NCBI GenBank assembly: GCA_001599975.1
Contig: BCIO01000005.1
Coordinates: 2,838,508 to 2,902,507 of the forward strand
Length of the DNA: 64,000 bases
From: Cystobasidiopsis lactophilus
Lineage: Eukaryota; Basidiomycota; Agaricostilbomycetes; Agaricostilbales; Chionosphaeraceae
Direction of reading: 5' to 3'
A program made the translations under genes and the position numbers. The notes under the pieces were generated by a model. It ran no database searches and was not told the origin of the DNA. It saw nothing but the letters and a program-made list of their open reading frames with translations. Below, in pieces: positions 11,901-22,383 of this stretch (position 1 is the first letter of the stretch; each line of letters opens with the position of its first letter).

Positions 11901-13082
11901 TCAGCTTGCATGAGCAACTATGACCGTCAGGTTGAAAAGGGCAGAAGTGCTCACAAACACAGCGAACAAAAGACGATCGCAAATAAGAGCGACGCGGATG
12001 CCGTCTTCGCCTGACGAGATGCGGCGCGCGACGCCGAAAAGAGAGTCGAGGGCTCTGTGGTCGGCAGCAGACGGGATTTGCGATTCGGGCGAGCCCTCGA
12101 CCTTCGACGCGGCCCAAGAAAGGACCGAATCAAAGTTGAGGCTTTCGCTTGAGCAGCTGAGGAGGATCTGGCGGGTGATGCTGCCAGCCGCACACCCGGT
12201 GTTTGCGTCCAGCGCTACGGTGCCGGGAAGCAATGCCTTGAGATTGGTCGAGTCTTCCGAACGCATGAACGTCCAACGCAGCCTGACATGGCCCAGCCTC
12301 GGCTCAATGATCATGCTGGCATCGGAACATCAGATTGGGTCCCATGCAGCTAGGGGAGAGACAACACATACGATGCATGGACATCCTTAACGGCAAAGAC
12401 TGCAGCGGTGGGGACCTCCTCCCCGACTGTCGACTTTAGAATTAGGCCCTTGTCCGAGTACACCACATTTTCGCTGGTCCACGCGTCGTTAAGCTCCAAA
12501 GGTCCAGCAAGCACGCTGCTTGAGCCGCTCCACGCGCCCCGGGAGTAGTCGAGCGGTGGCAACATGCGCACCGGTTTAGGGGCCGGCACAACAACAGGAG
12601 GTGGTTTAGGAGTCAGAAGGTCCACCAGTCCGTCCAGTCCGTAGAAGAGGGCGCTGGGGAAGAGAATAAGATGGACCCACGGCACAAAGTCAAAGACTTA
12701 CTCTTTTAGGAGATTTTTGCGCGCGACTTCCAAGTCCATTCCCTTCGGGATGTTCTGAGGGCTACCGTCGAATCCGAGTCAGGTTCGCGTCCCCACGGGC
12801 TCTCTATACGCTTACTGGATGGAGATATCGTAGCCTCGCAGGTAATCCGTGATGAGCTCGAAGAGCTCGGGCGACCGGTCTAAGGAGATAAGGCGTGTGG
12901 AGGATTCCAGATAGCTCTCCTCGAGAAAGCAAGAGAAGAAGTTGGGGGCATCCATCAGCAGTTGGGACTCTACGCACGCCACTATCAGGACCGAGGCTTA
13001 TGAAGCGCGACTCGAGCGCACCTGTGAGAGTGAATGGGACACCCCGGCATTGGACGGTGTAGATCTCTTCTTTGTGAGCCAT
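11901..13082 (-). CDS. BTB/POZ (T1/KCTD-type) domain protein of unknown function
   Basis: Five exons (13082-13022, 12969-12816, 12761-12702, 12653-12372, 12315-11901) give 323 residues with a clean stop. The first ~100 residues form a BTB fold of the potassium-channel tetramerisation (T1/KCTD) type: IYTVQCRGVPFTLT, PNFFSCFLEESYLES, ISLDRSPELFELITDYLRGY, then LEVARKNLL. This domain usually makes homo-oligomers or links to cullin 3. A Pro-rich linker (LLTPKPPPVVVPAPKPVRML) is followed by a C-terminal region with no domain I recognise. The last ~20 residues are hydrophobic (LLFAVFVSTSALFNLTVIVA) and could be a tail anchor. Many fungi carry BTB proteins of this layout, none with a role I can name. 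Exon 3 uses the acceptor at 12764-12762, one AG upstream of a frame-breaking alternative. Confidence 0.75.
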
Positions 13083-13384
13083 GGCAGCTAGGAACGACGT
13101 GGGATTGGATGTGCGCGCGTTAACAAATGTTTGGAGCAAGGACAGGAGGTCAACAACAGCAGAGAACGACGGATGAGAGTGGTGGAAGGGGTAAACAAGC
13201 CAAACGCGGCTGGTGGGCTCGAGTCAAAATTGGCCCCGACCTCTCCGACCCCTTGCCGAAGCTTGAGCCCAACCGATAGTGGCAAATCTAATTAGACGCC
13301 GGCGCGTGCCGACTGGGGCAATGAATGGCTTGGCCAGGGTATGCCTCGCAATACAAGGAGCTCGCACTAGTGCAAACGATAGGA
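13083..13384. other. Intergenic, 302 bp
   Basis: Lies between the BTB start codon and the stop of the fuconate dehydratase; it must hold the BTB promoter and the dehydratase 3' end. No recognisable element seen. Confidence 0.5.
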
Positions 13385-15306
13385 TCATGGTTGCCGCTGC
13401 GAAGCCCAATAGGTTCCGTTGGGAAAGCGATACTGCTCGATCGACGCTTGCAAGAAGCGTATGCTGTAGCCTTCGTCGGGGTTTGTTGGGGCATTATAGC
13501 GCCCGGCTTCGTTCAGACTGCAAAGCCACTTGAAGCTGGAAAGCGTGAAGCAGTGGCAATCACTCCGGGTTTCCAGCTTCGAGGGATGGGCGACTCACTG
13601 TTCGTGGAGGTGGTCGACATATTCAAGCACATTTGTATCGATCCGCCCAGAGATGGCAACGTAGTCGATGAGTGAAAGATGGTTGACATACTCGCACAAT
13701 CCAACTCCGCCGGCGTGCTTTATTCGAATCAGTCGTTTCCCTCAGAGCCGGCCAAAGTGGCACTTACCGGGCATACGGGAACGCCTGCTTTTGCGGACAT
13801 TAGAAGCACGGCCAAGACTTCGCTGTGGTGCATTGTCGATTAATACAGAGCAGGCTTCGTTGAGGGAAGGAGAGCAAACTTGAGTCCTGCGAGGCGGCAA
13901 CTGTCGATTTGGCAAATATCGATGGCCTCTGCTTGCAAGAGCTGCTTGAAGATCATGCTATAAATAATGAGGTGAGAACGGGACGTTCTCAGAAGACTAT
14001 ACAAGGCTCACCGGTTGTGCGCGTGCTCGCCGGTGGCAACTCCCATGTAGGGCTTGAGTGCTTTCCGGATAGCCGCATGGCCCAGCACGTCGTCGGGTGC
14101 CGTGGGCTCTTCAATAAACCAGGGTCGAAATTGAGCCAGCTCTTTGCACCATTCGATGGCTTGCCGCACGTCCCACACTGTGCTCGCGGGATTCATGAGC
14201 TGAGGCCTGTTGCGAAAAGGGCGAAAGAGTACCTTGATTAGCATCAATCTACAAGGAAGGTTTAGAGCCGTAGCATTTGGAGTGGGTGAAGAGGACGTGC
14301 CATTAGAACGGCACCAGTTGGCCCAGCGTTCTTGCCAACCAGGGTCGCTGGGTCGGGCGCCGGTCGTCCTTGGTAGTGACGCGGATCATCAATGATGGAC
14401 CTGACCAGGGACAGGCGGTGCTTGTCTCCTTCGACTGAGCCGCCCACTTTTATCTTAAAATGTCGGAACCCTTCTCCAATTGACTTGACGAGCAGCCGCT
14501 CCACCTTTTCGTCCGAGTAACCAAACCACCCAGCGGAAGTAACATAGGCAGGGTAGCCTTCCTTCAGCATCCGCTGTGTCCGGGCTGCCTTCGACGCCTC
14601 CTGTGCCTTGAGTAGCTCAAGAGCCTCGGCGGGAGTGATGAAGTCAGTGATATACCGAAAAGAGACGCATAGAACGAGCTCTTCTGGCGTCATGTCGCAG
14701 ATGAGACGCCAGAGCGGCTTGCCTTCAGACCGCGCAAACATGTCGAAGAGGCTGTTGACCACGGCGGCGGTGGCCAAAGCCACTACACCTTTCTCAGGGC
14801 CCAGCCATCGAAGCTGGGAGTCGCTGGTGAGGAAGCTCCAGGTCGCACCCATATTGGAGAAAAGCTCCGCGACAGGCTTGCCAACGAGGGTCTTGGCCAG
14901 AAGCGCAATTGCCTGACAAACCAGCTCTTGCCCTCGGCCAATCGTCTAAACGTCTCCATCCCCTTTAGCTTTATCTTAGATAAGAGCCTGCACTCTTACA
15001 AATGTCATGCCATAGCCGGAGAGCTGGCCTAAAGACGTCTTGATGTGAATGTAAGCAGCCGAGTAGTCACAGTCTTTGTTCATGGCATCTGTGCCATCTC
15101 CTGTGAGACTGGTTGGAAATCTGTGGCACCAGGAGCGAGCAACAAATGAGAAATGGCGAAGCCGAAAGCACTGCCAGTTTGGCCTCACCGAATATCCTCC
15201 ACCACAAAGTCGTTGATTACAACGCCTTTTTGCCCCATATATTTCAACTTCAAAGAGATAGAGACTACAGAAATTGACAATACATACCTTCAAGATTCAT
15301 CTTCAT
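13385..15306 (-). CDS. ENOSF1: L-fuconate dehydratase / ENOSF1-like enolase-superfamily enzyme
   Basis: Mandelate-racemase-group enolase that dehydrates L-fuconate (and related sugar acids) to the 2-keto-3-deoxy acid. Readable blocks in order: VVINDFVVEDIRFPTS, GTDAMNKDCDYSAAY, TIGRGQELVCQAIALLAKTL, HFKIKVGG (the KxK base pair), GKNAGPTGAVLM|IDANQ (metal Asp), WFIEEPTAPDDVLGHAAI (metal Glu), GVATGEHAHNR (metal Glu), SAKAGVPVCPHAGGVGLCEY (catalytic His) and the end ASQRQP before TGA. All catalytic residues are present, so the enzyme looks active. The start is taken at 15306 (MKMNLEG) joined by a 62-nt intron to VVIND; a Met at 15238 is an alternative. One intron, about 14309-14258, appears to use a GC donor (ATG|GCACGT). 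It suggests use of fucose- or sugar-acid-containing polymers. Confidence 0.88.
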
Positions 15307-15550
15307 GGTCGACGCCTCTGAATCCGAGACCTCAGGGTCAATCCCTTCTCAGCAGGCGACTTGCAAGCGCGAAGTGGTCCTTTCGACGATAGAGGTAGTC
15401 AAGTAAGAACCACCGCCACTCGAGAATCACTGAAGAAGCCTCGTGGAGAGAGCGCAGTCTCGGTCGTTTGCAGACGACCATTTTGACGCCCGTCTGTTCT
15501 CCTCGCAATCGCGGGATGCGGTGTCCAGTGCTGTGCAGGTATCGACCCAC

Positions 15551-16550
15551 ATGTTCTTGAGAGCGTATAGTGGTCCCTTCAAGCGAAACCCGGTCACCTG
15601 GCAATCGCAATCGAGCATTGCGACGATGTATCCTCGACCAAACCATGCGGAGCGTACCGCCGAAGAGCCTAGGCAGCCGGAGCTTTACGAGGCCCAAATC
15701 GTGTCCTCAAAAGAAGAGAACTCCACTGGGACCGTCAAATCCTTTCTCTTCCAATTGGCCGGCTTGGGTGCTTCCGCACCACCGCGGCCACCGTTTTCGT
15801 TTGCCCCTGGCCAGTGGCTTGATGTTCACATCCCACAAGAATCTATAGTGTGTCCCATTCTTGCACCGTTTCGAGAAAGGATTCGGCTGAGAGGCATTGT
15901 AGGTGGGAGGCTACAGTCTTATTTCAGGGCCTTCACAGGCTAAAGCAAACGGCTCCTTCGAGCTTGCCATCAAAAAGTCAACGCATCCACCTGCTGCTTG
16001 GTTCTGTGAGAGAGCGCGTCCGGGCGACAAGGTATCAGTCCGAGTCGGTGGCAAGTTTGTCTTTCCGCCACCAGACGTCACGGGATGGCGAGACCTGGTA
16101 TTAATTGGGTCAGTAGGCTCATGCTCGTATCTTGTTTTGATATGGCCTCATTTTCCATGTAGCGCTGGCGTTGGCCTCAATCCCTTCCTTTCCATTTTGC
16201 AAGAGATTGAGCATAACCCGGCTCTGTGCGCGGGCAACATTCACCTGCTGTATGCGAGCAAGCGCGAAGAAATTCTTTACCTGGATCGCCTATCTCAACT
16301 GAAATGTCTTCCATCGGACAACGCCTCGCTCTTCCTCACGGGCAATAGCACGGCTTTACCATTGCCGTCACCCGTCGCCCCTTTCGGCCATATTTACCAT
16401 CGCCGTCCCTCGGCACAAGATGTGTCAGCAGCGCTTCAACGTTCCACGAGACCATTGGTGTATTTGTGTGGACCCTCTCAAATGACGGACGAAATGGAGG
16501 AGGCTCTGAAATCCCTCGGGGTTCAGCCCCAGCTGGAGCGATGGTGGTAG
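15551..16550 (+). CDS. OXNAD1: OXNAD1-like FAD/NAD(P)-binding oxidoreductase
   Basis: Ferredoxin-reductase-type oxidoreductase, about 299 residues, exons 15551-15847, 15903-16108 and 16163-16550. The FAD-binding barrel holds FAPGQWLDVHIP and GGYSLISGPSQ (RxYS-like flavin site, with Gly-Tyr-Ser in place of Arg-x-Tyr-Ser), and the NAD-binding half holds the glycine-rich GAGVGLNPFLSIL and the terminal CGPSQMTDEMEEAL. The layout matches OXNAD1, a mitochondrial family of unknown substrate. The chosen start, Met at 15551 (MFLRAYSGPFKRNPVTW), has the basic, hydroxylated, acid-free look of a mitochondrial presequence; Met at 15626 (MYPRPNHAERT) is the alternative. The open frame extends further upstream without an ATG. 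Confidence 0.82.
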
Positions 16551-16623
16551 AGCATGTTACAACTTTGATGCAAGAATGGTACAAGAGGAAGCAAAAATGC
16601 AAATCGTATATTGGGCGTCAGCG

Positions 16624-18038
16624 CTAGGACGGAGCAGCGGTCGCGGCGGAAGCGGCATCACCGGCAGCAGCAGCCGCAGCCTTCAACTTTTGCTGCTGTA
16701 GGCGTTTCTTCTGCTCGTCCCGGATCTTGGGATCGATATTGACGTTGTAGTGGGAGGCCGAGATCTCCCTGAAGAGGTCATACGCTTTGATGTTTCGCAT
16801 GGGGCTCTGGAAGGGTCCGGTGATGCTTGTCGTAAGAAGGTCGGTGTCGACTGGCACAGGCCAGTGGGCCCGAAGGATGAAGACGATGCTGAAGCGGTAG
16901 CGAGAGTCTCGGCGTGTGGGCGGATCAAAGATAGACGGAGGGCTAGTAACAACCCGATGTCCACCAGCAATGTAGCGGTTGTTGGAAAGTCGTGAGAGCT
17001 GGGTCCCGACTAGGAGAGACGAGGCCCGGTCGACAAACTTCACAGCGCGATTTCAGAGGGTCTCGTTGTGCTACACGAAGAGACCCTCACCTCGCGTTCT
17101 ATTGGATAGAAGGTTTGTGTGACACGTTCCCAGACCTCCAAACCAGGAACGTCGCCCATGACCATTGAAAGGAGGCCTAGATCCGCGTGGGCTATTTCGT
17201 GGCTCGTCAATCCGGCCACAGCATCGATTATCTTGGCTACGGACTCACGCTCTGCTACCACTTTGTGCCCGTCCGTGGCTTCGTATCTGAACAAACGGAG
17301 CATCGTGGCAGTCTGCTCTTCTTTGAGCGAGACGCACGGCTCAGAAAAAGCCGTCAAAGATGAAGGTGGCAGTCCCAACGACTGAGCAATGAGCGCCAGC
17401 ATGTCGTTCAAAAGCTTGCCACACATCGACCAGAGCTTGGAGGCGGGCTCTTTGAGGATGTCGGGTGTCGAGGGGAGCGCTCGCAGGGTAATCAGCTCCT
17501 TCTCGGATTCGACCAGCGACCAGCCAAGCCTGGTGGGACATTCGCAAAGACTCGTCACTGATTGAACCTTCTGTCGGCCGGTAAAGAAACGCCCTTACTC
17601 TGAGCCTTGGTTGGACTGTGTCCAATTGAAGTCAGCCAGGCCCAGGGGCAGCTCGCCTGGGGACACAAGCAGCACCTACCTTGAACTTTGACTTTTCCTC
17701 CGCAGGCAGGTTGAAAAAGGCCTCTGAAGCTGCCAGCAAGTCGTCCACGGCGTGCACCAGCGCCTCGTCGTCCTACAAGCGATTCGGACTTAGCTTTCTG
17801 TCCTTTGATGGCATGCTTCTGGAGCCCTAGACGGAGTCTCGCTAACCAAGTTGACCTTAGTCCAGCCCTCGATGGATAGCGCTGGCACGTCGTCAGGGTG
17901 GACGTGGGGAAGCTGGATCGATTTCAGAGGAGGTGGCCCTGGAGGCGGTCTGTACTTGGGCTCGTCCGCCGTCATGCCGCCCTCACCCTCAGCGATTGCT
18001 GCAAGCAACTTCGGGCGACTGAACGTGGTCGTTGGCAT
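16624..18038 (-). CDS. 2-oxoglutarate/Fe(II) dioxygenase (isopenicillin-N-synthase-like)
   Basis: Starts MPTTTFSRPKLLAAIAEGEG at 18038. Blocks across the exons follow the DIOX_N/2OG-FeII fold: EALVHAVDDLLAASEAFFNL, the KSNQGSE|LGWSLVESEKELIT junction, LLNDMLALIAQSLGLPPSSL, the metal site HADLGLLSMVM (His-x-Asp), the distal His in GGHRVV, and RYRFSIVFILRAHW, whose Arg-x-x-x-Ser (RFSIVF) would bind 2-oxoglutarate. The facial triad is therefore complete. The C-terminus carries a low-complexity tail of Lys, Gln and Ala. Substrate cannot be told from sequence; relatives act on secondary metabolites, hormones or amino acids. It is divergent from the FSP1-like gene with 253 bp between starts. Confidence 0.8.
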
Positions 18039-18291
18039 GAGGAAGTCAGACTCCGAGCACGGCGCGGCGGCAGAGCCGGTTGAACAGGGATGCCGTCTGG
18101 ATGTTCTGCTCGTCCTCGCTTTCCCATAGGTCAGACGAAAGCAGCCAACCTCAAGGTCCGATTCCTTCAGATGCAGCCTTTTGATGCTGCGTAGAAGCGC
18201 CCGCGCCTGTAAGGGAGCATTGCCCTAACGAAGATTGACGCCGAAAGGGCCAATCTGATCATCTTTGCAAGATTCGTCCGTTGCCTCCATC

Positions 18292-20000
18292 ATGAAAAAC
18301 GTTGTTGTCCTGGGCGGCAGCTACTCTGGTACTGTCTCTTGCGGCATCCTCAGTAAGGATCAGGCTGAGGAGAGGCAAAGGCGCCAGGGCTGCCGACGTT
18401 CTCAGTGCTTCGCTGGCTGGAACTGACTACCGGGTCATCCTCATCGACAAAAGTAGGGCTCAGATCAGCCTCCTAGCTTCTTCTCATCCCCATTGCAGGA
18501 TCCCACTTCAGCCACATCTACAAGTTTGGCCGCCATGCAGTCGTGCCTGGCCAGGTAAAAGCTCTTTTCATCGCGCGGCGGCAAACCCAAGCTAAAATCC
18601 GAAGCAGAGCCACAAGTCTTTCATTCCCTATACCAACCTTCTCCATTGCCCGGCCATCTCTGAAGACTCTTGCCCGCGCGAGTCGGGCGATGCGCAACGG
18701 AATTACGTTGTCCAAGCTCATGTCCACCGCATCACGCCCACCCACATTGAAGTCGACCAAGACTTATGCGACATCCTGAACGTCTCCGAGCATGATTACT
18801 CGCAAGTCTGCTGCCGCCAGGGCAAATGCATCGACGTGCCCAAGCAAGGGTCGCGCATACCTTATGCCTACCTGGTTTACGCCCTTGGATCGCATCTACC
18901 GCCGCCCATCGCGTCGCCGGGGCTCAGCAAGCTGGAGGGCATGGCTTACCTGAAGAAACAGCAGAAAATGATTGCGGAAGCCACCAGCATCCTGGCGAGT
19001 TCTCCGCTGTCGTCATTTGTGCGAGTGGAAGGCTGACAACCAGGCGCAAGCAGATCATCGGCGGTGGCGCTTTAGGCATTCAGTACGCGACAGAGTAAGT
19101 CGTTTTTGAACTGTGGCGAGCCTAGGAAAAGGCTCAAGTGTGAAAATCAGCATCAAAGAAGTTTGGCCGGAAAAAACTGTCACCTTGGTCCACTCGCGGC
19201 CGCAGCTCTTACCTCTGTTCGACAAGAAGCTACATGACGAAGCCATCAAGCGATTTGACGAGCTTGGCGTGCGCTACGTCCTCAGCGATCGCATGGTTTT
19301 GCCACCAAAATTAGACTCCAAGGGTTGGGCCACCATAAAAACCGAGTCCGGTCTGGAGCTCTCGAGCGATCTTCGCGCAAGTTCTTGCTCTATTCTGACT
19401 AGCCGCGGCGTCTTGACTCATCTCCACTCTATCCTGCAGATTTTTTCCATTGGCCAAAAGCCGAACTCTCACCTGTACTTGTGATTTCTACCTTCTCTCA
19501 AAGGCCATTGACCACTTCCTCTCTTTTAGAATCAAATCATTATCCCCAAAGTCCCTCAACCAGCAGGGCTTCATCAAAGTCAAGCGCTCCATGCAGATCG
19601 CCGACGAGCGCTACCCGAACATTTTTGCGGTCGGCGACGTCGTCGATGGATTCGGGGCCATCAAGGCTGGACACGTCGGCTGGAACCAGGCCACTGTCGC
19701 CGCTGATAACATTGTCAAGCTGGTGACGGCAACACCGGGCGACCCGGCCCCGCCGTTAACAGATTACTACCCCGGCCAGCCCATGATCCGGCTAACCTTG
19801 GGCTTGGTAAGTGTATTGCACTACCTGAATGCAAGCATGGAATGTTGTGCTGATGCGAGAGCACACAGCGCAAGCAAGTCAGTCAACTCGTCAAACCGGA
19901 CAATCCCAACGAATTGGACATCGTGGTCGACGACGACTTGGACCAGGACGCTGGATGGGAGCGTATATGGGAAAGCTTTCGCATGCCGACAGACGAGTAA
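18292..20000 (+). CDS. FSP1/AIFM2-like FAD-dependent NAD(P)H:quinone oxidoreductase
   Basis: Pyridine nucleotide-disulphide oxidoreductase of the AIF/FSP1 type, which reduces quinones such as CoQ using NAD(P)H. Start MKNVVVLGGSYSG|ARAADVL is a Rossmann FAD site split by an intron at about 18337. Further blocks: VILIDKRSHFSHIYKFGRHA, PYTNLLHCPAI, QGSRIPYAYLVYALGSHLPP, the NAD site IIGGGALGIQYATE, VTLVHSRPQLLPLF, FDELGVRYVLSDRM, IFSIGQKPNS, and the C-terminal FAD site IFAVGDVVDGFGAIKAGHVG. The end is ERIWESFRMPTDE. No disulphide CxxC redox pair is seen, consistent with FSP1 rather than thioredoxin reductases. Some inner exon junctions (around 19018-19055, where any intron would be only about 35 nt) are uncertain. 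It shares a divergent promoter with the dioxygenase. Confidence 0.82.
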
Positions 20001-20394
20001 GCGGCGTTTCACTTATTCCTCTGCCGACCAAGCTCACCATTCGCCGCTCAAGCCCTTACAAATGAGCCCTGGCTTTCGTTATTCACTTTTGCAGACCTGT
20101 AAATTTACCTCGCATAAAGTCCTGCATTGCATCTTTCGCACAACCCCCAACCTTTCTCATCGTGCCTAGCAGCGGCAGCTGTGGCGAAATTTTCCTCCCT
20201 TGGGATCGTCCACCCCGCGCTTCGGTCGACAGTCCAGCGCAATACATTAATGCTCCTTCGGCTTGTTACCGGTGATATGGCGCACCCGCTTGCGCTCAGG
20301 CCCCGTGATCAAGTGCGTTAGCCGCTTGCGCGCCCGCCAGGAGAAATCGACCTTCCACCTCTCTTCTTCGACTTCTCCATCACCGCATTCTCAG
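20001..20394. other. Intergenic, 394 bp
   Basis: Spacer between the FSP1-like gene and the PhyH-like gene. Pyrimidine-rich stretches near 20350-20380 fit a fungal promoter; no other element seen. Confidence 0.5.
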
Positions 20395-21826
20395 ATGGCC
20401 ATCTCTACAGCTGTACGCGTTGCTCAGATGTTATTGCCCGCAGAAACTCATCCCGTCATGTAGGAACTCGCCGCCCAAAAGCCCATCGGCTTGGCAGACT
20501 GCCTCACGAATGCCAGCGCCCCCCACGATGAGATTCTCGACCTCTTGCTGCAGCGAGGAGGCATTATCTGCAAAGACTTCATGTCCAAGGAGGATGCGCT
20601 CAAGATGAAGGCTGAATTCGACCCTCATATCATCGAGCATGCCCCCAAGCCGGATGCTGTGTGAGCGCTTTCCAATGCTTTGCGTGGTTGTCTCCTCTGA
20701 TAGACTCTACGCAGTGAATACTTCTTCCCCACGTTAGTCGCCTGCGCAACGGCGCCCTTTCGTCGAAGGACCTGACCTTAGCTGCCGGCTCGAAACAGGA
20801 CCACCGTGAAGTTTGGCGGTCTCATCACCAAGTCGGACACCTACGTCGATAAGTGAGCTTGGCCTCTTGAATATTGATCCCATCCGAGCGCGCTTTGATG
20901 CTGTTTATTCAGATTTCTCCTGAACCCTATTGCCCTCCACCTCGCCAACAAGATCCTGTCTCGCAAAGACAAGGCCCGCTTCAATGAGAAGCCCAAGTGG
21001 GCGACTGCAGAGCCTCAGGTCAACGTCACCAGCGTGTTGCAGATCCATCCGGGCGCAAAGGCTCAGATTCTGCACCGCGACGACGCCATCTTCCACAACT
21101 CGCTCCCCGAGGTCGAGAAGTGGTACCCAGGCCGCGAAGCTTCCATCCTATTCTTTGTCGCCATGTCCAAGGTCACACCAGAGAACGGCGGCACCCTATT
21201 TATCCCCGGCTCGCATCTCTGGGGCGACGAGCACGAATACCCTTCCCACCCACAGGCGCTGCGGGCACAAATGGAGATCGGCGATTGCTTCATCATGCTT
21301 TCGTCGACTTATCACGGCGGCGGAGACAACACCGTAGGCTGCCGTTGTTTGGTTGGCTCAGTTTGGCAAGTGGCGCTGACACCCCCTTTTGAACAGATGG
21401 AAGTCGGCGCACCCGACAGCGTCCGCACTCTGGCATCTCTTGGATTCACTAAGGGATTCCTGCGCCAAGAAGAGAACCAATACTTGGCGCTGGACCACGA
21501 GAAGCTCAAGACGCTGCCCCTCAAGGCGCAAGAGCTCGCGGGCTGGGCGATCTCCAGGCCTTCTCTGTTCGTTTTTGCCCTTATGATTCATTGAATGTGA
21601 CCAGTGTCTAACCATTGCTCGTTGTCATCAGAGGATGGGTACGTTTTCTTGCCAATCAGCGCCTCGATGCGCCACCTGATCTCTGATACGTTCCGTGTTT
21701 GTTCAGATTGATTTCAACACGCCTCTCAACCGTCTTGGGCACAACCTGCCTGAGGACGATCGCCTGTACTACGATGACGACCAGGTGAGAAGAAGGTTCT
21801 GCCTTGTTCGCGGATCTAGACACTGA
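20395..21826 (+). CDS. Phytanoyl-CoA dioxygenase (PhyH) family protein
   Basis: 2OG/Fe(II) enzyme of the PhyH family. Start MAISTA|ELAAQKPIGLADCL, with an intron after codon 6 ending CATGTAG. Blocks: ILDLLLQRGGIICKDFMSKE, TVKFGGLITKSDTYVDK, the metal site QILHRDDAIFH (His-x-Asp), ENGGTLFIPGSHLWGDEHEY, and the distal His in SSTYHGGGDNT, so the iron triad is complete. The family includes peroxisomal fatty acid and secondary-metabolite hydroxylases; the substrate here is unknown. The 3' end is uncertain: the frame after SRPSLF can splice at 21571-21706 to IDFNTPLNRLGHNL and reach a stop at 21824-21826, but a small block AGGATGG (21632-21638) between good splice signals suggests a further exon that I could not phase. 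Confidence 0.8.
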
Positions 21827-22383
21827 GGCCTCCTATCTAAACAGAGCGAGCCCATCTGACCTGTCCACCCTTTGTTCATTGCTTTTTTCAGGCGGTTGTT
21901 TGTAGGGATGACATCGCAGAGTGGATGTGGAGAATGGGCATGAGCTAGGACGCCACCTTGAACCTTTTTGCTCTGAGATCTGGTCTTGCCATCGATTTTG
22001 CACTTGTGCTTTCTCTCCTTTGACCTTGTGCTTGTAAGAAGGTCATATAAACCCAGAAGGATGCACACCCAGAATTTGGCGATGTTTGGGCGGCACTCCT
22101 CGTCACAAACTTCCTGCGCCTTCTGCCCATTGTGATTGCACTGCTTTTCCTTCCCTAGTCGAAATGGCTACAAAGTTTTGGTTCGCGTCGACCAGCAGCC
22201 AGAAGAGGCGCTGGACCTCCCACGCCCGCCATTCGCCAACGCCTAAAACTGCCAAATGCGAGTGCCCGTGGCCCAACTACCTTTCGCGTGAAGGCTGGGG
22301 CCAGCTGCACCACCTCTGATCACTCCTTTTGTCTTGATTCCACACCACAACACCACAGCGGTCTCAGCCAACGACCATCCAGC
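21827..22383. other. Intergenic, 557 bp
   Basis: Between the PhyH-like gene and the first GT90 gene. Open frames lack any domain. Part of the 5' side may be a last exon or 3' UTR of the PhyH-like gene. Confidence 0.5.

Noticed and set aside
13385-21826. Secondary-metabolite gene cluster
   Set aside because: No polyketide, peptide, terpene or RiPP core enzyme, no cluster regulator or transporter; kept only as a low-interest run of enzymes.
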